NCBI GenBank assembly: GCA_965140365.1
Contig: OZ223196.1
Direction: 5' to 3' (one strand)
DNA length: 64,000 nucleotides
Origin: Hydrogenovibrio sp965140365
GTDB lineage: Bacteria > Pseudomonadota > Gammaproteobacteria > Thiomicrospirales > Thiomicrospiraceae
The position numbers were made by a program, and so were the translations under genes. The notes beneath the pieces were generated by a model. That model was not told the origin of the DNA. It ran no database searches and worked only from the letters and a program-made list of their open reading frames with translations. Shown here one piece after another: positions 52,340 through 60,654 of the stretch (position 1 is its first letter; every line of letters starts with the position of its first letter).

Positions 52340-54961
52340 ATGGCCGAAAAAACCACCCACACCCCTATGATGCAACAATACCTAGCGGTTAAAAACGAGC
52401 ATCCAGGTCATTTGCTGTTTTATCGCATGGGCGATTTTTACGAACTCTTTTACGACGATGCCGTCAAAGCGGCCGAGCTGTTAGAAATCACCCTGACGGC
52501 ACGTGGGAAATCCGGCGGACAACCGATTCCGATGGCGGGCATTCCACATCACTCTGCAGACAGCTATCTTGCCAAACTCGTCAAACTGGGCGAATCCGTC
52601 GCCATCTGCGAACAAATCGGCGACCCGGCCACGTCAAAAGGTCCGGTGGAGCGCAAAGTGGTTCGCATCATCACACCGGGCACCTTGGTAGAAGACGCCT
52701 TATTGGAAGACAAGTCGGAAAACCTATTGGCCGCCATTACCAAGCTCGACGACGCTTACGGTCTGGCCTATTTGGATGTGGCCAGTGGCCGTTTTGAAGC
52801 CACACAACTCGACGATGCTGTGCAACTGACCGCCGAAGTGGAGCGTCTCAAACCGGCGGAAATCATCTTGCCGGATGATCCGTTACTTGAACAGAATTTG
52901 CCGGAAGCCATTCAAAAACGCCCAGGCCTGGTGCGTTATCCCGCTTGGCACTTTGATGTCGATGCCTGTCGTAAACGCCTGACCGACCATTTCGGCACAC
53001 AGGATTTGGTGGCGTTCGGCTGCGAGCAATTACCCACCATCATCGCCACCACCGGCACCATTCTGCATTACGCCCGCGCCATGCTGCAAAGTGATTTGGA
53101 GCATGTGTTCAGCCTACAAACCTACCGCACCGACGACGCCTTGGTGCTGGACGCCATGAGCCGACGTAACCTGGAACTGGACACCAACCTCAACGGTGGC
53201 AAACACCACACGCTGTTTTCGATCCTCGACAACGCTACCACGGCCATGGGCAGTCGTTTGATGAACCGCTGGCTCAATCAGCCGCTGCGCAATCGCGACA
53301 TCCTCAATGCCCGTCTCGACGCCATCGAAGATTTGATTGCACAACACAGTACCGACGATTTTCAGCAGGTTCTGAAACCCATCGGCGACTTGGAACGTAT
53401 TCTCAGCCGAGTATCGCTTTATTCCGCCCGACCACGCGACCTGTTGCACCTTGGCCGCTCCCTCAACCAGTTACCGGAACTGCAAGCCTTACTGGCCAAC
53501 CAGGCTGCCGAGAAATGGCAGCAAATCGTCCAGCGCCTCGGCGAATACCCGGAACTGGCGGCTCAGTTGGATAACGCTCTGGTGGAAAATCCGCCCATGG
53601 TCATGCGTGACGGCGGCGTGTTCGACGAAGGTTACGACGCCGAACTCGACGAACTGCGCAATTTGAAAAACGAGGCCGGTGATTATCTGTTGGCACTGGA
53701 AGAGCGTGAAAAAGAGCGCACCGGCATCCAAACCCTGAAAGTCGGTTATAACCGCGTACACGGTTATTACATCGAAGTCAGCAAACTGCAGTCCGACAAG
53801 GTGCCGGCCGACTACGTCCGTCGCCAAACCCTGAAAGCCCAGGAACGTTACATCACACCGGAACTGAAAGGCTTTGAAGACAAGGTACTCAGTGCCAACG
53901 AAAAAGCCCTGGCCCGCGAAAAATGGCTGTATCAGCAATTATTGGAACGCCTCAACGAGGACTTGAAACCACTGCAACAGACCGCTGCTGCGTTGGCGGA
54001 AACCGATGTACTGAATGCACTGGCGCGTCAGGCCATTGCATTGAACCTGACCCGCCCGGTGTTGACCAGCGAACCCGGATTGGACATTCAGCAAGGCCGT
54101 CACCTGACGGTCGAAGCCTTGTCCGACCAACCGTTTATCCCCAACGATACCTGTTTCGACGATGCGCGTCGCCTGCAAATCATCACCGGGCCGAACATGG
54201 GCGGTAAATCCACCTTCATGCGCCAGACCGCGTTGATTGCCATTATGGCTTACATGGGCAGTTTCGTCCCGGCGGAATCGGCGACCTTAGGGCCCATCGA
54301 CCGCATATTCACCCGCATCGGGGCATCGGACGACCTCACCTCCGGGCGTTCGACCTTTATGGTGGAAATGACCGAAACCGCCAATATTTTGCACCACGCC
54401 ACGCCGGAATCCTTGATTTTGATGGACGAAGTCGGCCGTGGCACCTCCACTTTCGACGGTTTGGCACTGGCCTGGGCCATCGCCGAACAGATGGCGCAAA
54501 GCATTCAAGGTTACTGCTTGTTCGCGACCCATTATTTCGAGTTGACCACCTTGGCGGAACAGTTCAACAACACCGTCAATATTCACCTGAACGCCATCGA
54601 GCATCAAGACAAAATCGTCTTTATGCACCAGGTACAGGAAGGCCCGGCATCGCAGAGTTACGGTTTACAGGTCGCTGCGCTGGCCGGGGTGCCGAATGAG
54701 GTGATTCGAAAAGCGAAAACCCATCTGCATCGCCTGGAAAACCAAACCGCCGCGCAAAGTGGCCGAGTGACAACAACCGCTGGCGAGCATGAAGCCTCGG
54801 TGCAGCAATTTGATTTATTCGCGAGCGGCCCGGCCAACCCGAAAGAAATCGAAACCTTGTTGGACGAACTGGCGGACTTGAAAGTCGACGACTTCACCCC
54901 CAGAAAAGCGCTGGATAAATTATACGAATTGACCGATATCGTAAAAGAATTTCGAGGATAA
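52340..54961 (+). CDS. mutS: DNA mismatch repair protein MutS
   Basis: 873 residues from ATG 52340 (MAEKTTHTPMMQQYLAVK); the frame stays open upstream to 52169 without conserved sequence. Mismatch-reading motif FYRMGDFYELFYDDA near the N-terminus (Phe-x-Glu type), core and clamp domains, then ATPase with GPNMGGKSTFMRQ and DEVGRGTSTFDGLALAW, and a C-terminal dimerisation segment. It diverges from pncC-recA. Confidence 0.97.
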   Translation: MAEKTTHTPMMQQYLAVKNEHPGHLLFYRMGDFYELFYDDAVKAAELLEITLTARGKSGGQPIPMAGIPHHSADSYLAKLVKLGESVAICEQIGDPATSKGPVERKVVRIITPGTLVEDALLEDKSENLLAAITKLDDAYGLAYLDVASGRFEATQLDDAVQLTAEVERLKPAEIILPDDPLLEQNLPEAIQKRPGLVRYPAWHFDVDACRKRLTDHFGTQDLVAFGCEQLPTIIATTGTILHYARAMLQSDLEHVFSLQTYRTDDALVLDAMSRRNLELDTNLNGGKHHTLFSILDNATTAMGSRLMNRWLNQPLRNRDILNARLDAIEDLIAQHSTDDFQQVLKPIGDLERILSRVSLYSARPRDLLHLGRSLNQLPELQALLANQAAEKWQQIVQRLGEYPELAAQLDNALVENPPMVMRDGGVFDEGYDAELDELRNLKNEAGDYLLALEEREKERTGIQTLKVGYNRVHGYYIEVSKLQSDKVPADYVRRQTLKAQERYITPELKGFEDKVLSANEKALAREKWLYQQLLERLNEDLKPLQQTAAALAETDVLNALARQAIALNLTRPVLTSEPGLDIQQGRHLTVEALSDQPFIPNDTCFDDARRLQIITGPNMGGKSTFMRQTALIAIMAYMGSFVPAESATLGPIDRIFTRIGASDDLTSGRSTFMVEMTETANILHHATPESLILMDEVGRGTSTFDGLALAWAIAEQMAQSIQGYCLFATHYFELTTLAEQFNNTVNIHLNAIEHQDKIVFMHQVQEGPASQSYGLQVAALAGVPNEVIRKAKTHLHRLENQTAAQSGRVTTTAGEHEASVQQFDLFASGPANPKEIETLLDELADLKVDDFTPRKALDKLYELTDIVKEFRG
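52922..52931. repeat. CCAGGCCTGG site in mutS
   Basis: Exact decamer read as Pro-Gly-Leu (RPGLVRY). Confidence 0.85.
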
Positions 54962-54981
54962 CCCATTATGAGAGCAATGAT

Positions 54982-55845
54982 ATGGAAGCGATGATTATTG
55001 ACGTCACCCAGGAAAATTTCAATGAAATGGTGGTGAACAACTCCATGCACGTGCCGGTGTTGGTGGACTTTTGGGCCCCTTGGTGCGGCCCCTGTAAGCA
55101 AGTCATGCCCATGCTGGAAAAACTGGCCAAAGACATGGCCGGGCAATTCATTCTGGCAAAAATCAATACCGAAGAACAGGAAGAACTGGCCAACCACTTT
55201 CAGATTCGCAGCATTCCCAGCTTCAAGATTTTCCACCAAGGGCATGTGGTGGAAGAACTGCAAGGCGGCCAACCCTTGTCCGCCTTCCAAGAAGCCCTGA
55301 AACCGTATCTAAAGCCGGACGAGTCCGAAGAACTCCGCGCTCAAGCCCAACAGGCGTTTGGCGAAGGTGATTACGACCGCGCGATGCAACTGCTGGGCCA
55401 GGCCTCACAAGCCAACCCCAATAACTATCGCATTCACCTCGATTTGGCGAAAATGTACTTTCAACGCGGCCACGTGGACGAGGCGAAGCAATTACTGGAA
55501 AAATTGCCAGACGAAGCCAAAGATTCCGACGAAGGTAAATCACTGCTGGCGCTGTTCAAGTTCAGTCAGATGGTGGCCGAAGCGCCGGACATCGAAACCG
55601 TGCAGAAAAACCTGCAAACCAATCCGAACGACCCCGAAGCGCTTTATCACCTGGCCGGTTACTTAATGCTGCACCAGCAAGTGGAAGAAGCCATGAACTG
55701 CTTGCTGAAACTTTTCACCGTGGACCGCGATTTTCGGGATGGCATTGCCAAAACCACCCTGCTGGAAATTTTCGACCTCTTGCATAAAGAACATCCACAG
55801 CTGGTCAACGCCTATCGCCGAAAATTGCAAAACCTATTGTTTTAA
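54982..55845 (+). CDS. Thioredoxin-TPR protein, CnoX/YbbN-like
   Basis: 287 residues. Thioredoxin domain (about 1-108) with a complete active site VDFWAPWCGPCKQVMP, then TPR-like helical repeats (about 115-285; AQQAFGEGDYDRAMQLLGQA, YHLAGYLMLHQQVEEAMNC). E. coli CnoX (YbbN) is a chaperedoxin that hands clients to GroEL and lacks one active-site Cys; here both are present, so it may also be redox-active. It lies 20 bases after mutS. Confidence 0.92.
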   Translation: MEAMIIDVTQENFNEMVVNNSMHVPVLVDFWAPWCGPCKQVMPMLEKLAKDMAGQFILAKINTEEQEELANHFQIRSIPSFKIFHQGHVVEELQGGQPLSAFQEALKPYLKPDESEELRAQAQQAFGEGDYDRAMQLLGQASQANPNNYRIHLDLAKMYFQRGHVDEAKQLLEKLPDEAKDSDEGKSLLALFKFSQMVAEAPDIETVQKNLQTNPNDPEALYHLAGYLMLHQQVEEAMNCLLKLFTVDRDFRDGIAKTTLLEIFDLLHKEHPQLVNAYRRKLQNLLF

Positions 55846-55859
55846 AGGTTAAATGACAC

Positions 55860-56714
55860 ATGACACTGACACAGGAAACCCTACGACAAACCCCTGTTTT
55901 CGGCATTGCGGGAAACTTTGCCGAACACTTGAACCAAGCCGGTGAAGACGCCGACTTCGTCCAGGTCAAAACCGAAAACGATAACGCGCCAAAAGGCATG
56001 TTCCCGATTTACATTCCCGGCCACCCGTCTTTTCTTGGCACCTATCCTCTCTCCAACGAACGGATTCAGGCCGACTTTTCCAACCCGATCAACGTGCAAA
56101 TGGAGCCGGAAATTTGCGTGCTGTTCGATGTGGTTTACAATGACGACGATGACATCACCCAATTGAATGCCAAGGCTTTTTCGGCGTTTAACGACTGCTC
56201 GATCCGTCGCCCCAACGCCCGAAAAATCAGCCAAAAGAAAAACTGGGGCGAGTCCTGCACCGGTATTTCCAACCAATGGGTGGAAATCGACCGTTTCGAC
56301 AAAGGCGGCATTCTCGATCACTACCACATCACTTCTTTCCTAAAACGCGCCAACGACGTCGAAGCCTACGGCATGGACAGCCCGGTACTGGGGTACAACT
56401 ATTTTTACAGCACCTTAAAAGATTGGATGGTGAAAACCTTCAACCAACAAACCGACTTCGGCCCACTGGAAAACCTATCGCCGATGTTAGCCGAAGCCGG
56501 CCACCCAACCCAAATCATCGTGACTCTTGGCGCCACCCGTTACACTTCGTTTGGTGAAACCGGTTACTTAAAAAACGGCGACCGCATCGGCGTGTTTGTA
56601 TACGACAAAAATGCCGTCAGTGAAGCCGAGGTGAAAAACGGCTTTCAAAACGAAACCCTCCCCGACAACTTCAAAGGTTCCGCTCTGATTCAATCCGTCA
56701 CCGACGCGAAATAA
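55860..56714 (+). CDS. Conserved cytosolic protein, DUF5718-like
   Basis: 284 residues, no signal peptide or membrane span. It begins with a glycine-containing strand (PVFGIAGNFAEHLNQAGE), then KGMFPIYIPGHPSFLG and EPEICVLFDVVYNDDDD. The pattern of a protein with an acidic metal-ligand-like middle recalls fumarylacetoacetate-hydrolase folds, and the overall look recalls DUF5718, but I identify it by memory only and assign no reaction. It lies 14 bases after the thioredoxin-TPR gene, so the two may share a transcript. Confidence 0.7.
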   Translation: MTLTQETLRQTPVFGIAGNFAEHLNQAGEDADFVQVKTENDNAPKGMFPIYIPGHPSFLGTYPLSNERIQADFSNPINVQMEPEICVLFDVVYNDDDDITQLNAKAFSAFNDCSIRRPNARKISQKKNWGESCTGISNQWVEIDRFDKGGILDHYHITSFLKRANDVEAYGMDSPVLGYNYFYSTLKDWMVKTFNQQTDFGPLENLSPMLAEAGHPTQIIVTLGATRYTSFGETGYLKNGDRIGVFVYDKNAVSEAEVKNGFQNETLPDNFKGSALIQSVTDAK

Positions 56715-56727
56715 TCTAAGCTCATCC

Positions 56728-56752
56728 AAAACGCCCAGGCCTGGGCGTTTTT
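56728..56752 (+). terminator. Terminator built on CCAGGCCTGG
   Basis: Stem AAAACGCCCAGG/CCTGGGCGTTTT around the decamer at 56735-56744, ending in five T, 14 bases after the preceding stop. Confidence 0.92.
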
Positions 56753-56930
56753 ATGAACATTGAAGTGCCAACACCCCCACCGCGTATTTTCCCGATTTTA
56801 AAGGTTTACTTTTGCGCGAAAAGTCGTCAGAATTCGCCACATGGACGCCGAATCATCTCGGCGATTCTCCGACCTGGGAATAGTCCCCGGATACCGCCCG
56901 ACCATCGCCCCGACTCTTAAGGACGTGATT

Positions 56931-57977
56931 ATGAATATTGGTTTTATTTTTGAAGATTGGAACACCATTACACCGGCCAAAAACTCCACCGTGAGAATCA
57001 TCAAGGAGTGCTTGGAACGCGGTCATAAGGTCTCCATTCTGTACCCAAGCAACCTGACAGTGCGCAACAATGTCACGCATGGTTACGTCAAACGAATTCT
57101 GCCGATGGACAAAATTCCGGACAATATTCTGCAATTCTACAAGAAGGTCAAATTCGAACAGAAAATGATGCCGTTACACGGTCTGGATGCCATTATGGTT
57201 CGCCGCGATCCGCCCATTGATGCCATGGTCTACAATTTTCTCGACTCGGTCAAAAGCGAAGTCGTCATCATCAACGACATCGACGGTATTCGTAAAGCCA
57301 ATAACAAACTTTACACCACAACCTTCAACGACCCAAGCAACAGTTTTCTGCCCATTACACATGTGTCCAAAAACAAGGAATACATTCGCCAGATGATTGA
57401 TGAGATGCCCGGCGACAAAGTCATTTTAAAACCGCTGAACGCCTCCGGCGGACACGGTGTGATTGTCTTGGAGAAAAACGCTCAAACCAGTATCAACTCC
57501 ATTCTGGACTTCTACATCCACACCCAGGAAAAAAGCTATGTCATCGTGCAGGAATATATTGAAGGCGCGGAAGAAGGCGATGTGCGCGTATTGATGCTGA
57601 ACGGTAAATTCATCGGTGCATACAACCGCAAACCCCCGGAAGGCGATGTGCGCGCCAACATTCAAGTCGGCGGTACGGCGCACAAATACAAAATGACCGA
57701 CTCGCAAATGGCGATTTGCCGCAAAATCGGCCCGAAACTGGCGGCAGACGGCCTGTATTTCGTCGGCGTCGACATGATTGGCGACAAAATTCTGGAAGTG
57801 AATGTGTTGAACCCGGGCGGCATCACCAATATCAATGCCCTGAACAAGCTCAAGCTGCACAAAAATGTGGTCGATTTCATCGAAGAAAAAGTCAATGAAA
57901 AGGAAGAGAAACGCGCGGAGCTGGAATTCTTACTGAAACGTCTCAGTGAATTCCGCCAATCCGATAAAAACGAATAA
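56931..57977 (+). CDS. gshB: Glutathione synthetase-like ATP-grasp ligase
   Basis: 348 residues from ATG 56931 (MNIGFIFEDWNTI), which has AAGGA nine bases upstream; the frame is open for 90 bases further up without conserved sequence. GshB-like motifs: MVRRDPPIDAMVYNFLD, ILKPLNASGGHGVIVLE (ATP-grasp), GDVRVLMLNGKFIGAYNRK and GLYFVGVDMIGDKILEVNVLNPGG (metal and ATP ligands). It should join gamma-Glu-Cys and Gly, though a related peptide ligase is possible since it diverges from E. coli GshB and has a charged C-terminal tail of about 25 residues. No gshA is adjacent. Confidence 0.82.
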   Translation: MNIGFIFEDWNTITPAKNSTVRIIKECLERGHKVSILYPSNLTVRNNVTHGYVKRILPMDKIPDNILQFYKKVKFEQKMMPLHGLDAIMVRRDPPIDAMVYNFLDSVKSEVVIINDIDGIRKANNKLYTTTFNDPSNSFLPITHVSKNKEYIRQMIDEMPGDKVILKPLNASGGHGVIVLEKNAQTSINSILDFYIHTQEKSYVIVQEYIEGAEEGDVRVLMLNGKFIGAYNRKPPEGDVRANIQVGGTAHKYKMTDSQMAICRKIGPKLAADGLYFVGVDMIGDKILEVNVLNPGGITNINALNKLKLHKNVVDFIEEKVNEKEEKRAELEFLLKRLSEFRQSDKNE

Positions 57978-57997
57978 TTCGGTCGCCCCTCAAACAC

Positions 57998-58038
57998 GAA
58001 TCCGAATTTTAACCAGGCCTGGCAAAAACTCGGATTCG
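57998..58038. terminator. Bidirectional gshB/dgkA terminator with CCAGGCCTGG centre
   Basis: Outer stem CGAATCCGA (57998-58006) with TCGGATTCG (58030-58038); the loop region contains T/A tracts and the decamer at 58013-58022. It lies between two convergent genes; the dgkA stop is at 58040. Confidence 0.75.
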
Positions 58039-58039
58039 G

Positions 58040-58420
58040 CTAAAACAGACTCCAGTTCAGGCGCGAGATAATCAGCGTCGACCAAACCAGCAGACACAAC
58101 CCCATCATCACAAACACCGCCGCCGAGCCCATGTCTTTCGCCAAACCGGATAGCTCGTGCCACTCCTGACCGTGGCGATCCACCACCATTTCCACCGCGG
58201 TGTTCAATAACTCCACCACCAGCAATAGAATCACCGAACCGATTAACAGAATAAACTCCACCGCATCGTTCGACAGCCACATGGCAATCGGCGTCAACAC
58301 CGCCAACAATACCAATTCCTGCCGGAATGCCGCTTCGTTTTGATAACAGGCCTTAATGCCTTGCCAGGAATAACCGGCCGCTTTGACAATGCGAACCAAA
58401 CCTCTGTGCCCGGGCTTCAT
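58040..58420 (-). CDS. dgkA: Diacylglycerol kinase DgkA
   Basis: 126 residues, three membrane spans. Family motifs: AGYSWQGIKACYQNEAAFRQE at the N-terminus and LLVVELLNTAVEMVVDRHG with the catalytic Glu, then LAKDMGSAAVFVMM. It phosphorylates diacylglycerol to phosphatidic acid at the inner membrane. It starts 25 bases after the PlcP-like stop on the same strand, so the two form an operon: the product of one (diacylglycerol) is the substrate of the other. Confidence 0.95.
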   Translation of the reverse strand: MKPGHRGLVRIVKAAGYSWQGIKACYQNEAAFRQELVLLAVLTPIAMWLSNDAVEFILLIGSVILLLVVELLNTAVEMVVDRHGQEWHELSGLAKDMGSAAVFVMMGLCLLVWSTLIISRLNWSLF

Positions 58421-58445
58421 GCAATGCTCCTTGAAAGCTCAGCCG

Positions 58446-59300
58446 TTAAGCGGCGTTGGTCTGGTGACTGATTTCCACCCATTGCAACAGCTTCATCTCG
58501 CCGTCTCGGGTTTCGACTATCGCGGTGCAGGATTCCACCCAGTCACCGCAATTGAGGTATTCCACCCCGTTGATTTCACGGATTTCGGGGTGGTGGATAT
58601 GACCGCAGATCACCCCTTTATAGCCCTGTTTTTTACAGTCCTCCACCACCGCGTCTTCATAGGCCGAAATGAACGACACCGCCGATTTGACCTTTTGTTT
58701 GATAAACGCCGACAAGGACCAGTACCCCATGCCGAACTTATGACGAATGCGATTGAAATAACGGTTGACGACCACCAGGCTTTCGTAACCCCAATCGCCG
58801 ATGACCGCCAACCATTTCTGGGTTTGGATGACGCTGTCGTATTTATCGCCGTGTACCACCAACAACTTTTCCCCGCTGGTGGTCACATGCACCGCCTCAT
58901 CCGTCAGGCGGATATTACCGAAATCGACACCGGAGTAACGGCGCAGAAAATCATCGTGATTACCGGTCACAAACACCACTTCGGTGCCGCGTTTGGCTTT
59001 GGTGAGAATACGGCGAATCACATTGGTGTGTTCCTGCGGCCAAAAAATACGTTTTTTCAAACGCCAGCCATCAATAATATCGCCCACTAGATACAGTTTG
59101 TCACATTGGTTGTATTTCAGGAATTCGGAAAGAAACTCGGCTTTCGCACCTTTAGAGCCCAGATGTACGTCGGAAATGAATATGCTTCGGTAGTTCGACA
59201 TCTGATGATTGTTTTCCGCAACAATCAAATCGTCCGCTTCTATGGATTCCATCCAATCCGGCATAATCGCTAAAGGCGTGTCTTTCATTTTCCATCCCAT
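58446..59300 (-). CDS. plcP: PlcP-type metallophosphoesterase (phospholipase C family, LpxH-related)
   Basis: 284 residues from ATG 59300, chosen for AAGG eight bases upstream; a GTG 36 bases earlier is less likely. Calcineurin-like ligands: FISDVHLGSKGAKAEFL (Asp44, His46), YLVGDIIDGWRLKK (Asp74), TGNHDDFLRR, VVHGDKYDSV and CGHIHHPEI. The phrases DGWRLKKRIFWPQ, MGYWSLSAFIKQK and NCGDWVESCTAIVE are those of the group named PlcP in rhizobia and marine bacteria, and differ from LpxH (shorter, no such C-terminal block). PlcP removes phospholipid headgroups to give diacylglycerol during phosphate starvation. It is often annotated as UDP-2,3-diacylglucosamine diphosphatase. Its neighbours (dgkA; an Agt-type glycosyltransferase diverging) and a phased Pho-box-like site upstream agree. 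Confidence 0.8.
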   Translation of the reverse strand: MGWKMKDTPLAIMPDWMESIEADDLIVAENNHQMSNYRSIFISDVHLGSKGAKAEFLSEFLKYNQCDKLYLVGDIIDGWRLKKRIFWPQEHTNVIRRILTKAKRGTEVVFVTGNHDDFLRRYSGVDFGNIRLTDEAVHVTTSGEKLLVVHGDKYDSVIQTQKWLAVIGDWGYESLVVVNRYFNRIRHKFGMGYWSLSAFIKQKVKSAVSFISAYEDAVVEDCKKQGYKGVICGHIHHPEIREINGVEYLNCGDWVESCTAIVETRDGEMKLLQWVEISHQTNAA

Positions 59301-59347
59301 CGTTAACCTTGTTTCGGGCAAGTTTAAAGGGGGCACTTGATGGATAC

Positions 59348-59376
59348 ATGACGCTTTAGTGACAATTAAATGACTG
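59348..59376 (-). promoter_or_regulatory. Candidate PhoB-binding site (Pho box), three half-sites, upstream of plcP
   Basis: On the minus strand, 5' to 3': CAGTCAT-TTAA-TTGTCAC-TAAA-GCGTCAT, three 7-mers at exactly 11-bp spacing (59376-59370, 59365-59359, 59354-59348). The first two differ by one base each from the E. coli consensus CTGTCAT/CTGTCAC, and the spacer is AT-rich as expected. It ends 47 bases before the plcP start codon, on the correct strand for plcP. Confidence 0.6.
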
Positions 59377-59489
59377 AAAAAACAGCCTTTTTCATATTAA
59401 GTTCACACAGGCGTCAACAAGGCACTCTAAGGTAATCGTAAGACTCACATACAACATACATATAACATAAAACAGCAGCGTCCGATGAT

Positions 59490-60608
59490 ATGAACACACC
59501 CGATTCCGCCGCGAACACCGCCAAACCTTACGCGCAAGCGCCCTTCAACACGCGCGGCATTCAGCGTCTTTCGCTGGTTACCGATGCCTGGCAACCACAA
59601 GTGAACGGCGTGGTCACCACCCTGTCGCAATTGATCGCTCACCTTCGCCAGCAAGGCATTGAAGTCGATGTCATCCATCCCAACGATTACGATTGCGTGC
59701 CCTTACCGACCTACCCGGAAATTCCGCTGGTCTGGCGCGCGCGCGGATTGGAACAACGCCTGCTGGAATTCCAACCCAATGCCATCCACATCGCTACCGA
59801 AGGCGCTTTGGGCTGGAAGGCACGCCGTATTGCCCGCAAACATGGTTTACCTTTCACCACCGCTTATCACACCAAGTATCCGGAATACATTCACGAACGC
59901 TTTCCGGTGCCGACGGACTGGGTCTATAAAATCATGCACCGTTTTCACAGCCCGGCGCAAAACACCTTCGTTCCGGGCGAGTCCATTTTGACGGAACTGC
60001 AAAACCGGCATTTCCAACACGTGGTGCTGATGACGCGCGGCGTGGATACCGACATTTTCAACCCGACCCGCGCCCGGCCTTCCGAAAAAGACACGCCGAT
60101 GTACCTCTACGTCGGACGTATCGCGCCGGAAAAAAACCTCGCCGCTTTTTTGGATTTAGAATTGCCCGGTCACAAGGTTGTGGTCGGCAAAGGACCGGAT
60201 TTGGAAAAATTGAAACAGGTTTACCCTGATGTGGAATTCACCGGCCCTAAATACGGCGCGGAACTGGCGCAATACTATGCCTCGGCCACCGTCTTCGTAT
60301 TTCCATCCTTGACCGACACCTTCGGCGTGGTCAATCTGGAAGCCATCGCTTGCGGCACGCCGGTGGCCGCCTTTCCGGTCACCGGCCCCAAAGACATTAT
60401 TACCGACGGCGTCAACGGTGTACTGAGTTGGGATTTGAAAGCGGCCATCGAACAGGCCGCGCAACTGAAACAACACCCAAGCAAGATTGCGCAGTCCATT
60501 CCACAGTACACTTGGCAAGGTGCGGCGCAGCAATTCGTCGACCACCTGGCGTTCATTGAGCAGGTCGATTCCCGGCAACCGGCAGACAAGACGGTCAAAA
60601 TCTCTTAA
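59490..60608 (+). CDS. agt: GT4 glycosyltransferase, Agt-type (glycolipid synthesis)
   Basis: 372 residues: about 25 extra residues, then a GT-B fold starting LSLVTDAWQPQVNGVVTTL, with PTYPEIPLVW, HIATEGALGWKARRIARKHG, TAYHTKYPEYIHERFPVPT and the nucleotide-sugar site RGVDTDIF...YVGRIAPEKNL...PSLTDTFGVVNLEAIACGTPV (EX7E type). The first motifs are those of the GT4 enzymes called Agt, which add glucose or glucuronate to diacylglycerol beside plcP in marine alphaproteobacteria. The sugar donor cannot be read from sequence. No membrane span. It diverges from plcP across 189 bases. Confidence 0.85.
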   Translation: MNTPDSAANTAKPYAQAPFNTRGIQRLSLVTDAWQPQVNGVVTTLSQLIAHLRQQGIEVDVIHPNDYDCVPLPTYPEIPLVWRARGLEQRLLEFQPNAIHIATEGALGWKARRIARKHGLPFTTAYHTKYPEYIHERFPVPTDWVYKIMHRFHSPAQNTFVPGESILTELQNRHFQHVVLMTRGVDTDIFNPTRARPSEKDTPMYLYVGRIAPEKNLAAFLDLELPGHKVVVGKGPDLEKLKQVYPDVEFTGPKYGAELAQYYASATVFVFPSLTDTFGVVNLEAIACGTPVAAFPVTGPKDIITDGVNGVLSWDLKAAIEQAAQLKQHPSKIAQSIPQYTWQGAAQQFVDHLAFIEQVDSRQPADKTVKIS

Positions 60609-60654
60609 AATACCGATAAGCTGTTCCACAAAACCGTTTATCGAGGAAAATACC

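Noticed and set aside
58446..59300. Calling the phosphoesterase LpxH
   Set aside because: Length and the C-terminal NCGDWVESCTA block fit the PlcP group better, and it is paired with an Agt-type gene.
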